Source of the DNA: Micromonospora sp. KC723
GTDB lineage: Bacteria; Actinomycetota; Actinomycetes; Mycobacteriales; Micromonosporaceae
Assembly: GCF_004348595.1 (NCBI RefSeq)
Contig: NZ_SMKD01000011.1
Span: 1-64,000, forward strand
DNA: 64,000 nucleotides
Direction: 5' to 3'
The position numbers and the translations under genes were made by a program. Position 1 is the stretch's first letter; the number at the start of each line of letters is the position of its first letter. Below are positions 54,395 through 63,258 of the stretch, in pieces. Under the pieces are notes generated by a model. It was not told where the DNA came from, did not search any database, and worked only from the letters and a program-made list of their open reading frames with translations.

Positions 54395-54425
54395 CAGGGG
54401 CCCGGCGCGGTGCGCCGGGCCCCTG
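54395..54425 (+). terminator. aceE terminator
   Basis: A perfect 14-bp stem (54395-54408 with 54412-54425) and a 3-base loop lie 18 bases after the aceE stop, followed by TTCGT. Confidence 0.75.
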
Positions 54426-54625
54426 TTCGTCCGGCGGTTACGCGAGCGATGTTCACTGTCCATCTTGTCAAGAACCGGTGGGCCGTTCACAATCCTCGAT
54501 AAATGTCGGCGCGTTCAGGGCGTCGCGCCATAAGCGCGATGCCTGGGCCGGTGGGCCACTCCGTCGCGCCGGTCCACCAACGATCGCGGCACCGACCCCG
54601 GTCGGCGCGACGGTGGGGAGGCGAC

Positions 54626-55915
54626 ATGCGAGTCGTCCGGATCGGAATCGCCCTGGCGATCGGCACACTGACGGTGTCGATGCTGGGGCCAGGGGCAGCA
54701 TCGGTGGCGCACTCGCCGGACACGCCCGCCGGGCGCGCCTCGGCGCAGGAGTTCATGGCGCAACGCGAGCCGACCCAGCGGATGGCCGCCGCCGCCGAGG
54801 TGACCTGCGCCAACGGCCAGGCGGCGGGCTACCCGTGCCGCAACGTGGACCTGCTGTCGTTCATGCCGCTGGCGAACATGGGCGGCAGCCAGGCCAACGA
54901 CATCTGGGGCTGGACCGACAGCGCCACCGGCAAGGAGTACGCGCTGGTCGGCCGCCGCAACGGCACCTCGTTCGTGGACGTGTCCAACCCGACCGCCCCG
55001 GTCTACCTGGGCAACCTGCCCGCCCACCAGAACCGCACCGCGATCTGGCGGGACATCAAGGTCTACAAGAACCACGCCTACGTGGTGGCCGACGTCTCCG
55101 GCCACGGGATGCAGGTCTTCGACCTGACCCGGCTGCGGGGCGTCACCACGCCGCGGACCTGGACGGCGGACGTGCACTACGCCCGCTTCGGCAACTCCCA
55201 CAACATCGCGATCAACGAGGAGACCGGGTACGCCTACGCGGTGGGCTCGAACACCTGCTCCGGCGGGTTGCACATGGTGGACATCCGCACCCCGAAGTCG
55301 CCCACCCAGGCCGGCTGCGTCAGCAACGACGGGTACACCCACGACACCCAGTGCGTCGTCTACCGGGGCCCGGACACCACGTACACCGGGCGGGAGATCT
55401 GTGTGAACTCCAACGAGGACACGGTGACCGTGGTGGACGTGACGACCAAGTCGGCGCCGCGCCAGCTCTCCCGGATCGGGTACGCCGGCCACGCCTACAC
55501 CCACCAGGGGTGGTTCACCGAGAACCAGCGGTACTTCCTGCTCGACGACGAGCTGGACGAGTCCCGGCGCGGGGTCAACACCCAGACGTACATCTGGGAC
55601 CTGGCCGATCTGGACGCGCCCCGGCACATCGGCACCTACAGCGCGCCCTCCGGCGTCAAGGCCACCGACCACAACCAGTACGTCAAGGGCAACTACAGCT
55701 ACCAGGCCAACTACCGGGCCGGGCTGCGCATCCTGGACCTTCGTGAGGTGACGGCCGGCCGGGCGACGGAGGCCGGGTACTTCGACATCTACCCGTCCAG
55801 CGACAGCAGCTCGATGAACGGGGCGTGGAGCGTCTACCCGTACTTCCCGAGCGGCGTCGTCGTGGTCAGCGGCATCGAGCAGGGACTCTTCGTCCTGCGG
55901 CCCCGGTTGTCGTGA
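54626..55915 (+). CDS. Secreted LVIVD-repeat protein (choice-of-anchor B type)
   Basis: 429 residues from the ATG at 54626, with GGGGAGG upstream. A Sec signal peptide (core ALAIGTLTVSMLG, end GPGAASVAHS) is followed by a beta-propeller-like domain of LVIVD repeats (SFVDVSNPTAPVYLGNLPAH, GLHMVDIRTPKSPTQAGC, VVDVTTKSAPRQLSRIGYAG, GLRILDLREV). His-rich strands include YTHDTQC and AYTHQGWF. The family is extracellular and of unknown function; binding partners may be metal or carbohydrate. Its stop overlaps the start of the next gene by 4 bp (GTGA). Confidence 0.85.
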   Translation: MRVVRIGIALAIGTLTVSMLGPGAASVAHSPDTPAGRASAQEFMAQREPTQRMAAAAEVTCANGQAAGYPCRNVDLLSFMPLANMGGSQANDIWGWTDSATGKEYALVGRRNGTSFVDVSNPTAPVYLGNLPAHQNRTAIWRDIKVYKNHAYVVADVSGHGMQVFDLTRLRGVTTPRTWTADVHYARFGNSHNIAINEETGYAYAVGSNTCSGGLHMVDIRTPKSPTQAGCVSNDGYTHDTQCVVYRGPDTTYTGREICVNSNEDTVTVVDVTTKSAPRQLSRIGYAGHAYTHQGWFTENQRYFLLDDELDESRRGVNTQTYIWDLADLDAPRHIGTYSAPSGVKATDHNQYVKGNYSYQANYRAGLRILDLREVTAGRATEAGYFDIYPSSDSSSMNGAWSVYPYFPSGVVVVSGIEQGLFVLRPRLS

Positions 55916-56856
55916 CCGCGACCAGCGACCCCCCGGTAGCGCCGGCCGACGTCGAGGGGGCGCCCCGGCCGGGGCGCCCCCTCCCGGCCGACGCGGGCGA
56001 CGGCCGGACGAACGCGGCGTCCGGCCGGTGGTCCCGGTACCTGGCCACCGGGCTGGTGCTGGGGTTGACGCTGGCGCTCGGCTTCGTGGCTGGGCGGCTC
56101 GACGCCGGGCCCGCCCCGGCCCGGTCGGCGGCGCCCCAGCCGGCCGCCCACGCCGCCCACGCCCCCGGTGGCCTCCAGGTGTCGCAGGACGGCTACACCC
56201 TCGCCCTGGACCCTCCCGCGCTGAGCGCGGGCCGCGCCGGCGAGTTGGCCTTCCGGATCGTCGACGCCACGGGCGCGCCGGTGACCCGGTTCCGGACCAC
56301 CCACGAGCGGTTGATGCACCTGGTCCTGGTCGGCCGGGACCTGACCGGCTACCGGCACGTGCACCCGGAGCTGTCCCCCGACGGGGTCTGGCGGGTGCGG
56401 GTCACCCCGGAGGCGCCCGGCCCGTTGCGGGCGATCGCCGACTTCTGGCCCGCCGACGCCGACCGGGCGGTCACCCTCGGCGTCGACGTGCCGGTCCCCG
56501 GCCGGTACGCGCCCCGGCCGCCGGCCGAGCCGCAGGAGACGATCGTCGTGGACGGCTACACGGTCACCCTCGACGGCGGCCTGCGCCCGGGCGAGTCGAA
56601 CCAGGTGCTGGTCTGGTTGGGCCGGGACGGCAAACCGGTCGACGACCTGCAACCGCACCTGGGAGCGTACGGGCACCTGGTGGCGTTGCGCCACGGCGAC
56701 CTGGCCTACCTGCACGTCCATCCGGCGGCGGCGAGCCGGCCCGAGTCGGTGGTGGCGTTCGGCGTGACGGTGCCGTCGGCGGGCACCTACCGGCTGTTCT
56801 TCGAGTTCCGGCACCGCGACGTGGTGCATGTCGCGGAGTTCACCGTGACCGCCTGA
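55912..56856 (+). CDS. Membrane-anchored protein with HxHP repeats, possible metal binding
   Basis: 314 residues from the GTG at 55912. A cytoplasmic Pro-rich N-terminus precedes a single transmembrane helix (about 41-60, LATGLVLGLTLALGFVAG) and an exterior part with two similar beta domains. The first has LMHLVLVGRDLTGYRHVHPE, the second GHLVALRHGDLAYLHVHPAA. Each places a His early and an HVHP late, and the C-terminus has FRHRDVVHVAEF. The arrangement suggests copper or another metal, by analogy with periplasmic copper proteins, but this is inference. It is coupled to the LVIVD gene by a GTGA overlap. Confidence 0.75.
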   Translation: MTATSDPPVAPADVEGAPRPGRPLPADAGDGRTNAASGRWSRYLATGLVLGLTLALGFVAGRLDAGPAPARSAAPQPAAHAAHAPGGLQVSQDGYTLALDPPALSAGRAGELAFRIVDATGAPVTRFRTTHERLMHLVLVGRDLTGYRHVHPELSPDGVWRVRVTPEAPGPLRAIADFWPADADRAVTLGVDVPVPGRYAPRPPAEPQETIVVDGYTVTLDGGLRPGESNQVLVWLGRDGKPVDDLQPHLGAYGHLVALRHGDLAYLHVHPAAASRPESVVAFGVTVPSAGTYRLFFEFRHRDVVHVAEFTVTA

Positions 56857-56976
56857 GCCAGCCGGCCGGCGACGTGGCCGGCCCGCGTCCCCCGCAGCAG
56901 CCGGCGGTGGTCCGGCCGCCCCTGGTGGTGACGCCGGGCCACCGCCGTCGCGGGGACGCCGCAGGACGTGACCTGC

Positions 56977-57423
56977 TCAGCCGACGGCGGCCAGATCGGT
57001 GAGCCGGGCCAGCGACTCCTCCAGGTCGGCGCCGACCCGACGCAGCCCGAGCCGGAGCAGGGCCGCCTTGACCGGACCGGCCGGCCACCGTACGACGATG
57101 AGCCGCACGACCGTCCCGCCCTCCTCCTCGTCGGGAGTGAGCTGGACGTAGATCTCGGTGCGTGCCTCCGCCCGGGCGCCGGCGCCCTTGGCCCGCTCCC
57201 GCCAGCCGATCAGGGTCGGCTCCTGATAGGCGATCACCTCCGCCTCGTGCGCCGTTCCGCGCCCGGCCTGGACCAACTGCCGCCGGCCGAAGCCCTCCCC
57301 CGAGAGGACCTCCGCCGCACGGACTCCCGCCAGCCAGGCCGGCAGTTGCTCGGCCCGCTGTACGACGTCCCAGACCGCTTCCACCGGCGCCATCACGTGC
57401 GCACTGCGTTCCACGAGGATCAT
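56977..57423 (-). CDS. SRPBCC/polyketide cyclase-like protein
   Basis: 148 residues. VERSAHVMAPVEAVWDVVQR at the N-terminus and the C-terminal long helix (AALLRLGLRRVGADLEESLA) are typical of START/Bet v1-like SRPBCC proteins, which bind a hydrophobic ligand in a deep pocket. The subfamily looks like the Streptomyces CoxG/cyclase-like small proteins, but no catalytic motif stands out. It is monocistronic and lies opposite the HxHP gene end. Confidence 0.8.
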   Translation of the reverse strand: MILVERSAHVMAPVEAVWDVVQRAEQLPAWLAGVRAAEVLSGEGFGRRQLVQAGRGTAHEAEVIAYQEPTLIGWRERAKGAGARAEARTEIYVQLTPDEEEGGTVVRLIVVRWPAGPVKAALLRLGLRRVGADLEESLARLTDLAAVG

Positions 57424-57521
57424 TTCTATCTTCCCCCATTGAGGACATCCGCGATATTCCGCACTCTATGCGCAAAATCGGACGTAACGGGACAGGTTCC
57501 GTAAAGACACGCCGAAAACCC

Positions 57522-57572
57522 TTGCCACATCATCGTCGACGGCCTATGGCGCGACGACGCTTCGCGCCATAG
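57522..57572 (+). promoter_or_regulatory. Promoter with overlapping operator palindrome upstream of the beta-glucosidase operon
   Basis: TTGCCA (57522-57527), a 17-base spacer and TATGGC (57545-57550) form a plausible housekeeping promoter. The -10 is part of an 11-bp inverted repeat, CTATGGCGCGA at 57544-57554 with TCGCGCCATAG at 57562-57572 and a 7-base spacer. A bound repressor there would block initiation. No regulator gene is adjacent. Confidence 0.5.
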
Positions 57573-57608
57573 AGTCCCGAACACGATTCACGTTTCTCGG
57601 GAGGGTTC

Positions 57609-58943
57609 ATGACGACGCCGCAACCCCGGTTTCCCGCCGGTTTCCGCTGGGGAGTCTCCACCTCGGCGTACCAGATCGAGGGTGGTGCCGACGCCGGCGG
57701 GCGCGGACTGTCCATCTGGGACACCTTCGCCCACACCCCGGGCCGGATCGCCGACGGCAGCACCGGTGACGTGGCCTGCGACCACTACCACCGGCACGCC
57801 GAGGACGTGGCGCTGATGGCGGGCCTCGGCATCTCGGCGTACCGGTTCTCCGTCGCCTGGCCCCGGGTGCAGCCCGGCGGCACCGGGGCGGCCAACCAGG
57901 CCGGCCTGGACTTCTACGAACGCCTCGTCGACGACCTGCTCGCCGCCGGCATCGACCCGGTCGCCACCCTGTTCCACTGGGACCTCCCGCAGCCGCTGGA
58001 GGACGCCGGCGGCTGGCTCAACCGGGACACCGCCGGCCGCTTCGCCGAGTACGCCGACCTGGTCGCCGCCCGCCTCGGTGACCGGGTGAAGCTCTGGATC
58101 ACCCTCAACGAGCCGTTCATCCACATGAGCCTCGGCCACGGCACGGGAGAGCACGCCCCGGGCGAAGCCCTGCTCTTCGACGCCTTCCCGGTGGCCCACC
58201 ACCAACTGCTCGGCCACGGGCTCGCCGTCGCCGCGCTGCGCGCCCACAGCACCAGCCCGGTGGCGATCGCCAACAACTACTCGCCGGTGATGCTGCGCGG
58301 CGACACCGACGCCGACCGGGTAGCCGGCGCGACGTACGACGCGCTGCACAACCGGCTCTTCACCGACCCGTTGCTGGGCCTGGGCTACCCGCCCGGCGTC
58401 GAGCCGACGGTGGTCCGCGACGGCGACCTCGACGTCATCGCCGCCCCGATCGACGTGCTCGGGGTGAACTACTACAACCCCACCGGGATCCGGGCCCCCG
58501 AGGAGGGCTCCCCGCTTCCCTTCGAGATGGTGCCGCTGGACGGGTACCCGCGCACCGCCTTCGACTGGCCGGTCGTCCCCGACGGGCTGCGTGACCTGCT
58601 CACCGGGCTGAAGGAGCGGTACGGCGACGCCCTCCCGCCGATCCAGGTCACCGAGGGCGGCTGCGCGTACGACGACGTGCCGGACGCCGACGGGCGGGTG
58701 CACGACCCGGAACGGATCACGTACCTCGACGGGCACCTGCGGGCCGTCCGCGCGGCGATCGACGCCGGCGTCGACATCACCGGCTACTTCGTCTGGTCCC
58801 TGCTCGACAACTGGGAGTGGGCGGAAGGTTTCTCCAAGCGCTTCGGGCTGGTGCACGTCGACTTCGACACCCTGGTCCGCACGCCCAAGTCCTCGTACGC
58901 GTGGTACCGCGACCTCATCGCGGACAACCGGGACCGGCCGTGA
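57609..58943 (+). CDS. GH1 family beta-glucosidase
   Basis: 444 residues, normal for GH1. Motifs are complete: FRWGVSTSAYQIEGG at the N-terminus, the acid/base Glu in LWITLNEPFIHMSLGHG, ALRAHSTSPVAIANNYSP, and the nucleophile Glu in PPIQVTEGGCAYDD. The C-terminal SLLDNWEWAEGFSKRFGLVH contains the substrate-binding Trp and Glu. There is no signal peptide, so it should hydrolyse imported oligosaccharides such as cellobiose in the cytoplasm. It is followed by an MFS gene with GTGA overlap and preceded by a palindromic operator. Confidence 0.95.
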   Translation: MTTPQPRFPAGFRWGVSTSAYQIEGGADAGGRGLSIWDTFAHTPGRIADGSTGDVACDHYHRHAEDVALMAGLGISAYRFSVAWPRVQPGGTGAANQAGLDFYERLVDDLLAAGIDPVATLFHWDLPQPLEDAGGWLNRDTAGRFAEYADLVAARLGDRVKLWITLNEPFIHMSLGHGTGEHAPGEALLFDAFPVAHHQLLGHGLAVAALRAHSTSPVAIANNYSPVMLRGDTDADRVAGATYDALHNRLFTDPLLGLGYPPGVEPTVVRDGDLDVIAAPIDVLGVNYYNPTGIRAPEEGSPLPFEMVPLDGYPRTAFDWPVVPDGLRDLLTGLKERYGDALPPIQVTEGGCAYDDVPDADGRVHDPERITYLDGHLRAVRAAIDAGVDITGYFVWSLLDNWEWAEGFSKRFGLVHVDFDTLVRTPKSSYAWYRDLIADNRDRP

Positions 58944-60217
58944 CCACCGTCGACCCGACACCGACCTCGCTGCCGGCGGCGCTCGCCGAACCGCACGTCC
59001 CGGTCCGCCGCAACTGGGTCGCGCTCATCTTCGCCGCCAACCTCGGCGTCTGGATGGCCTTCTTCACCCCGATCCAGGTGCTGCTGCCGCAGCAGGTGGA
59101 ACGCATCGCCCCGGCCGACAAGGAGGCCATGCTGGCCGTGGTGACCGGCCTCGGCGCGCTGGCCGCGGTGCTCGCCAACCCCCTCGCGGGGGCACTGTCC
59201 GACCGTACCTGCCTGCGGCTGGGCGGCCGGGAGTTCGGCCGGCGGCACGTCTGGACCGCCGGTGGCGGGGTGCTCGGCGCGCTCGCCCTGCTGCTGTTGG
59301 CCCGGCAACAGACCATCGCCGGGGTGGCGCTGGGCTGGGTGGCCGCCCAGGTGTGCTTCAACGCGATGCTGGCCAGCCTGACCGCCGCCATCCCCGACCG
59401 GGTGCCGGTCACCCAACGCGGCGGCGTGTCCGGCTGGGTCGGCATCCCCCAGGCGCTCGGCCTGGTGGTCGGCGCGGTACTGGTCACCGCGGTGGTCACC
59501 GGCAACGCCGCCGGGTACGCCGCGATCGCCGCCGCGATGCTGGTGCTGTCGCTGCCGTTCACGCTGCTCACCGCCGACGACCCGCTGCCCCGGGAGCACC
59601 GGCCGGCGCTACGGCTGCGGACCCTGGCCGCCTCGATGTGGATCAGCCCGCGCCGGCACCCCGACTTCGCCTGGGCCTGGATCACCCGGTTCCTGGTCCA
59701 GATCGGCAACGCCCTCGGCACGCTGTACCTGCTGTACTTCCTCACCGACGGGGTGCGCCATCCCGACCCCGAGGGCGCGCTGCTGACGCTTATCCTGCTC
59801 TACACGCTCGGCATGATCCTCACCGCCGTGGTGGCGGGGATGCTCTCGGACCGCTCCGGACGGCGCAAGATCTACGTGATCGTCTCCGGGCTGGTGATGG
59901 CGGTGGCCGCGCTGATGCTCGCGATCGCCCCGGTCTGGCCGGTGGCGATCGCCGCCGCGCTGCTGCTCGGCGCCGGCTACGGGGTCTACCTGTCGGTGGA
60001 CGCGGCGCTGATCACGGAGGTGCTGCCCCGGGCCACCGACCGGGCCAAGGACCTCGGCGTGATCAACATCGCGAACTCGGCCCCGCAGGTGCTCGGCCCG
60101 GCGATCTCCGCCCCGATCGTGGTGCACCTGGGCGGCTACCCGGCGCTCTACGCGGTCACCGCGGTGATCACCGTGTTCGGCAGCGCCCTGGTCCTCAAGA
60201 TCCGCGGCGTACGTTGA
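58940..60217 (+). CDS. MFS transporter, probably sugar uptake
   Basis: 425 residues from the GTG at 58940, which overlaps the beta-glucosidase stop by 4 bp. It has twelve predicted membrane helices with [20 protein letters not shown] at the first, the cytoplasmic [20 protein letters not shown] between helices 2 and 3, and a matching [14 protein letters not shown] between 8 and 9. Long helices with few charges are typical of MFS importers related to the GPH/SLC45 sugar carriers. The coupling with GH1 strongly suggests uptake of a beta-glucoside or oligosaccharide. A hairpin follows the stop. Confidence 0.9.
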   Translation: MTTVDPTPTSLPAALAEPHVPVRRNWVALIFAANLGVWMAFFTPIQVLLPQQVERIAPADKEAMLAVVTGLGALAAVLANPLAGALSDRTCLRLGGREFGRRHVWTAGGGVLGALALLLLARQQTIAGVALGWVAAQVCFNAMLASLTAAIPDRVPVTQRGGVSGWVGIPQALGLVVGAVLVTAVVTGNAAGYAAIAAAMLVLSLPFTLLTADDPLPREHRPALRLRTLAASMWISPRRHPDFAWAWITRFLVQIGNALGTLYLLYFLTDGVRHPDPEGALLTLILLYTLGMILTAVVAGMLSDRSGRRKIYVIVSGLVMAVAALMLAIAPVWPVAIAAALLLGAGYGVYLSVDAALITEVLPRATDRAKDLGVINIANSAPQVLGPAISAPIVVHLGGYPALYAVTAVITVFGSALVLKIRGVR

Positions 60218-60229
60218 CCCTCGGGCGGC

Positions 60230-60265
60230 GGGGCGGGGCGGAGCGCGGCCGAGGCGGCCCGCCCC
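60230..60265 (+). terminator. Probable terminator of the GH1-MFS operon
   Basis: GGGGCGGG at 60230-60237 pairs with CCCGCCCC at 60258-60265 after the MFS stop at 60217; no U-tract. Confidence 0.4.
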
Positions 60266-60299
60266 CTGGCGGAATCCCGTCACGGTCGGCCGTAGGCTG

Positions 60300-61715
60300 G
60301 TGGACGTGACGGTACGTGTGCGCTTCGCCCCTTCCCCGACCGGTATGTTCCACGTCGGCGGCGCCCGCTCGGCGCTGCAGAACTGGATCTACGCCAAGCA
60401 GCAGGGCGGGGTGTTCGTGCTGCGCATCGAGGACACCGACGCCGCACGCAACAAGCCCGAATGGACCGAGGGCATCCTGTCGGCGCTGGACTGGATCGGC
60501 ATCAGCCGCGGCAGCTACGAGGGCCCGTACTTCCAGTCGTCGTACGCCGCCGAGCACCGCGCCGCCGCGCAGCGGCTGCACGACGCCGGCCGCGCCTACT
60601 ACTGCGACTGCACCCGGGAGGCCGTGCAGGCGCGCACCGGATCGCAGTACGCCGGCTACGACGGCTACTGCCGGGACCGTGGCCTGGGCCCGGGCGAGGG
60701 GCGCGCGCTGCGCTTCCGTACCCCGGACGAGGGCGAGACCGTGGTGGTCGACCTGATCCGCGGCGAGCCCACCTTCGAGAACCGGCTCATCGAGGACTTC
60801 GTCATCGCCCGCGGCGACGGCTCCCCGGTGTTCCTGCTGGCCAACGTCGTCGACGACCTGACCATGGGGATCACCCACGTGATCCGGGCCGAGGAGCACC
60901 TGCCCAACACCCCGAAGCAGCAGTTGCTCTGGGACGCGCTCGGGGTCAAGCCGCCGGTCTGGGCGCACGTGCCGGTGGTGGTCAACGAGAAGCGGCAGAA
61001 GCTGTCCAAGCGCCGCGACAAGGTGGCCCTGGAGGCCTACCGGGACGAGGGCTACCTCGCCGACGCGATGCGCAACTACCTGATGCTGCTCGGTTGGGCG
61101 CCGTCGGGCGATCGGGAGATCGTGCCCTGGTCGGTGATCGAGGAGGAGTTCCGGCTGACGGAGGTCAACCCCTCCCCCGCGTTCTTCGACGAGAAGAAGT
61201 TGCGCGCGTTCAACGGCGAGTACATCCGCGCGCTGCCCGTCGACGAGTTCGTCGCCGCCTGCCAGCCGTGGCTGACCGGCACCGACACCATCGCCCCGCC
61301 GCCGTGGCAGCCGGAGGAGTTCGACGCCGAGGCGTTCGCCAGGGTGGCACCGCTGGCGCAGACCCGGATCGCGGTGCTCAGCGAGATCGTGCCGAACGTC
61401 GACTTCCTCTTCGTGGCCGACCCGCTGACCGACGAGGCGGCCTGGGCCAAGGCCATGAAGGAGGGCGCGGCCGAGCTGCTGGACGCGGCGATCGCCGGGT
61501 ACGAGGGGCTGGAGCCCTGGGACGCCGACGCGCTGAAGTCGACCCTGGAGGCGGTCGGCGCCGAGCGCGGCCTGAAGCTGGGCAAGGCGCAGGCGCCGGT
61601 CCGGGTCGCGGTCACCGGCCGTACCGTCGGGCTGCCGCTGTTCGAGTCGCTGGAGGTGCTCGGCCGGGAGCGCACCCTGGCCCGGTTGCGCGCCGCCCGG
61701 GTCCGCCTGGTCTGA
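60300..61715 (+). CDS. gltX: Glutamate--tRNA ligase, non-canonical type
   Basis: About 471 residues from a GTG at 60300; a second GTG at 60306 is equally possible. Class I synthetase motifs: [20 protein letters not shown] (the HIGH equivalent), [11 protein letters not shown], and [18 protein letters not shown] (KMSKS equivalent). A Cys4-like pearl, YYCDC about residue 100 and DGYC about 123, is present as in E. coli GluRS. The anticodon-binding C-terminal part is complete. It charges tRNA-Glu with glutamate. The sequence differs from the usual actinobacterial GltX (HVGLVRTALFNWAFARH), so this may be a second, paralogous or acquired enzyme. Confidence 0.9.
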   Translation: MDVTVRVRFAPSPTGMFHVGGARSALQNWIYAKQQGGVFVLRIEDTDAARNKPEWTEGILSALDWIGISRGSYEGPYFQSSYAAEHRAAAQRLHDAGRAYYCDCTREAVQARTGSQYAGYDGYCRDRGLGPGEGRALRFRTPDEGETVVVDLIRGEPTFENRLIEDFVIARGDGSPVFLLANVVDDLTMGITHVIRAEEHLPNTPKQQLLWDALGVKPPVWAHVPVVVNEKRQKLSKRRDKVALEAYRDEGYLADAMRNYLMLLGWAPSGDREIVPWSVIEEEFRLTEVNPSPAFFDEKKLRAFNGEYIRALPVDEFVAACQPWLTGTDTIAPPPWQPEEFDAEAFARVAPLAQTRIAVLSEIVPNVDFLFVADPLTDEAAWAKAMKEGAAELLDAAIAGYEGLEPWDADALKSTLEAVGAERGLKLGKAQAPVRVAVTGRTVGLPLFESLEVLGRERTLARLRAARVRLV

Positions 61716-61743
61716 CCGTACGGACGCGTCCGGCCCGGACGGC

Positions 61744-62355
61744 TCAGGACCGTCGGCGGCGCAGCAGCAGCGCGCCGCCGAGCGCCACGGCCAGCCCGGC
61801 GCCGAGCAGCCAGGGCCAGACCGGAGCGCTCCCGTCCTCGGCGGTGGCCGAGGCAGGCTCGGCGGTGGCGGAGGCACCCCCGGTCGGGGTACCGGCACCC
61901 GACGGGGCCGTCGGCACGGCGGCGGACCCGGTCGGCGACGGGGTGGCGCCCGCAGCGGGCGCCGAGGCCCCGGTGGTGAGGGTGAAGGTCACCTCCCCCT
62001 TCACCGGGTGGCCGTCGCCGGACGCCACCTGGTAACCAACGACGTACTCGCCCGCCGGCCCGGGAGCGAACGGCACCCGGACCCGGTCGCCGGTGAAGCG
62101 CGGCGCGCCGCCGGCGGCCGCCACGCGACCCGGGCCGACCACGGTGATCGTCGTGGTGGCCGGGTCCAGTTTCGACAGGAACCGCAGCTCCACCTGGGCC
62201 GGCGCGGTCGCCACCCGAGCCCCGTCGGCCGGGTTGCTGCCGGTCAGCGAGTTGTGCGCCGCCGCCGGCGTCGCCGGCAGCAGTAGCGACACACCGAGCG
62301 CCGCGCCCATAACGACTGGCGTGGCACGCGCCACACGTGCGACCCTGCCCCCCAT
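61744..62355 (-). CDS. CopC-domain copper-binding protein, membrane-anchored
   Basis: 203 residues. A Sec signal peptide ends PAAA with His next, so the mature protein begins HNSLTGSNPADG and has the N-terminal Cu(II)-binding His of CopC. The beta-sandwich has LRFLSKLDPATTTITVVGPG and the second His/Asp site in VASGDGHPVKGEVTFTL. A long Thr/Ala/Ser/Pro linker is followed by a C-terminal membrane helix (PWLLGAGLAVALGGALLLRR) with an Arg-rich end. It binds copper at the cell surface. No CopD gene is next to it. It converges on gltX with a 28-bp gap. Confidence 0.88.
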   Translation of the reverse strand: MGGRVARVARATPVVMGAALGVSLLLPATPAAAHNSLTGSNPADGARVATAPAQVELRFLSKLDPATTTITVVGPGRVAAAGGAPRFTGDRVRVPFAPGPAGEYVVGYQVASGDGHPVKGEVTFTLTTGASAPAAGATPSPTGSAAVPTAPSGAGTPTGGASATAEPASATAEDGSAPVWPWLLGAGLAVALGGALLLRRRRS

Positions 62356-62577
62356 GAGTCCCTCCGCAAAGGTAAGATCCGGCCGCTGATCAACGGCTGG
62401 CCATTAGTCGGATCCGGATCGCAAATAGTTCCACACACTGGTCGAGCAGCTGCAACCGATCGCCGTTCCACGGAGTCTCTGCGGTGGGCACCCGCCCACG
62501 GGCATGGTCACCGCCGTCGGCACACCAACGCGTGACCTGCAGCACAGCCATCCATCGAACGGGGCGAGGAGGCGGCG

Positions 62578-63240
62578 ATGGTCGGACGGACGAGGCGGAT
62601 GCTCGGGGTGCTCGCGGCAGCGGCGGCGACCGTGGTGTTGAGCCTCGGCACGGCTGTGCCGGCCCGGGCCGGTGCCGCCGGGGCCGCACCGAAGCCGGCA
62701 CCCGGGGTGGACATCACCGGCGTCGGGCTCCGCGAGCCGCTGCGGTTGCGCTCCGACACCCAGTCCACCCTCGTGCTCGCGGTCATCGACCAGGTCAACT
62801 GGTTCGGCCGCACCGGTGCGCCCACCGGCCCCAAGGCCGCCGACCTCGGTCCGAAGTACACGGTCGTGGTGTTCGCCGGAGAGACACCGAAGCAGACCTT
62901 CGACCTCTACCCGCTGGCCAAGGGCGGGCCCCGGGCCTACCGGCCGGCGAAGCAGCCCGACGGGCGCAAGACCAGCGCGGGCTGGTTCCTCGGCCGGCTC
63001 AACATGTCCGAGACCCTGCGTCACGCCGGGGTTCCGCTGGAGCGGCAGTTCGACACGCTCAGCGGCGGGATCGGCGGTGGCGAGCGGGTCATCCCGGAGG
63101 ACGCGATCAACCCGGCCCGGGACATCGACACCGCGATCGGTGAACTCCAGCGCCTGCTGCTGCTCAACCTGGGCGTGGTGCTCGTGATCACCACCGGGCT
63201 GGCCGGGATCGCCCTGCTGGTCCGCCACCGCACCCGCTGA
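62578..63240 (+). CDS. Exported protein with C-terminal membrane anchor, unknown function
   Basis: 220 residues. A Sec signal peptide (core LGVLAAAAATVVLSLGTAV, end PARAGA) is followed by an exterior domain of about 150 residues with NWFGRTGAPTGPKAADLG and YTVVVFAGETPKQTFDLYPL. The C-terminus is a single helix (LLLLNLGVVLVITTGLAGIA) and a basic tail. The topology is type I, with the domain outside. It may belong with the CopC gene, which starts 222 bp away in the opposite direction, but nothing proves a link. I recognise no family. Confidence 0.7.
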   Translation: MVGRTRRMLGVLAAAAATVVLSLGTAVPARAGAAGAAPKPAPGVDITGVGLREPLRLRSDTQSTLVLAVIDQVNWFGRTGAPTGPKAADLGPKYTVVVFAGETPKQTFDLYPLAKGGPRAYRPAKQPDGRKTSAGWFLGRLNMSETLRHAGVPLERQFDTLSGGIGGGERVIPEDAINPARDIDTAIGELQRLLLLNLGVVLVITTGLAGIALLVRHRTR

Positions 63241-63258
63241 ACGGGCCCGGCCGGCGGC

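Noticed and set aside
54523..54539. TCGCGC-CATAA-GCGCGA, sharing a 10-mer with the operator at 57562-57571
   Set aside because: The arms are short and the overall palindrome differs from the beta-glucosidase site; it may be chance in GC-rich DNA.
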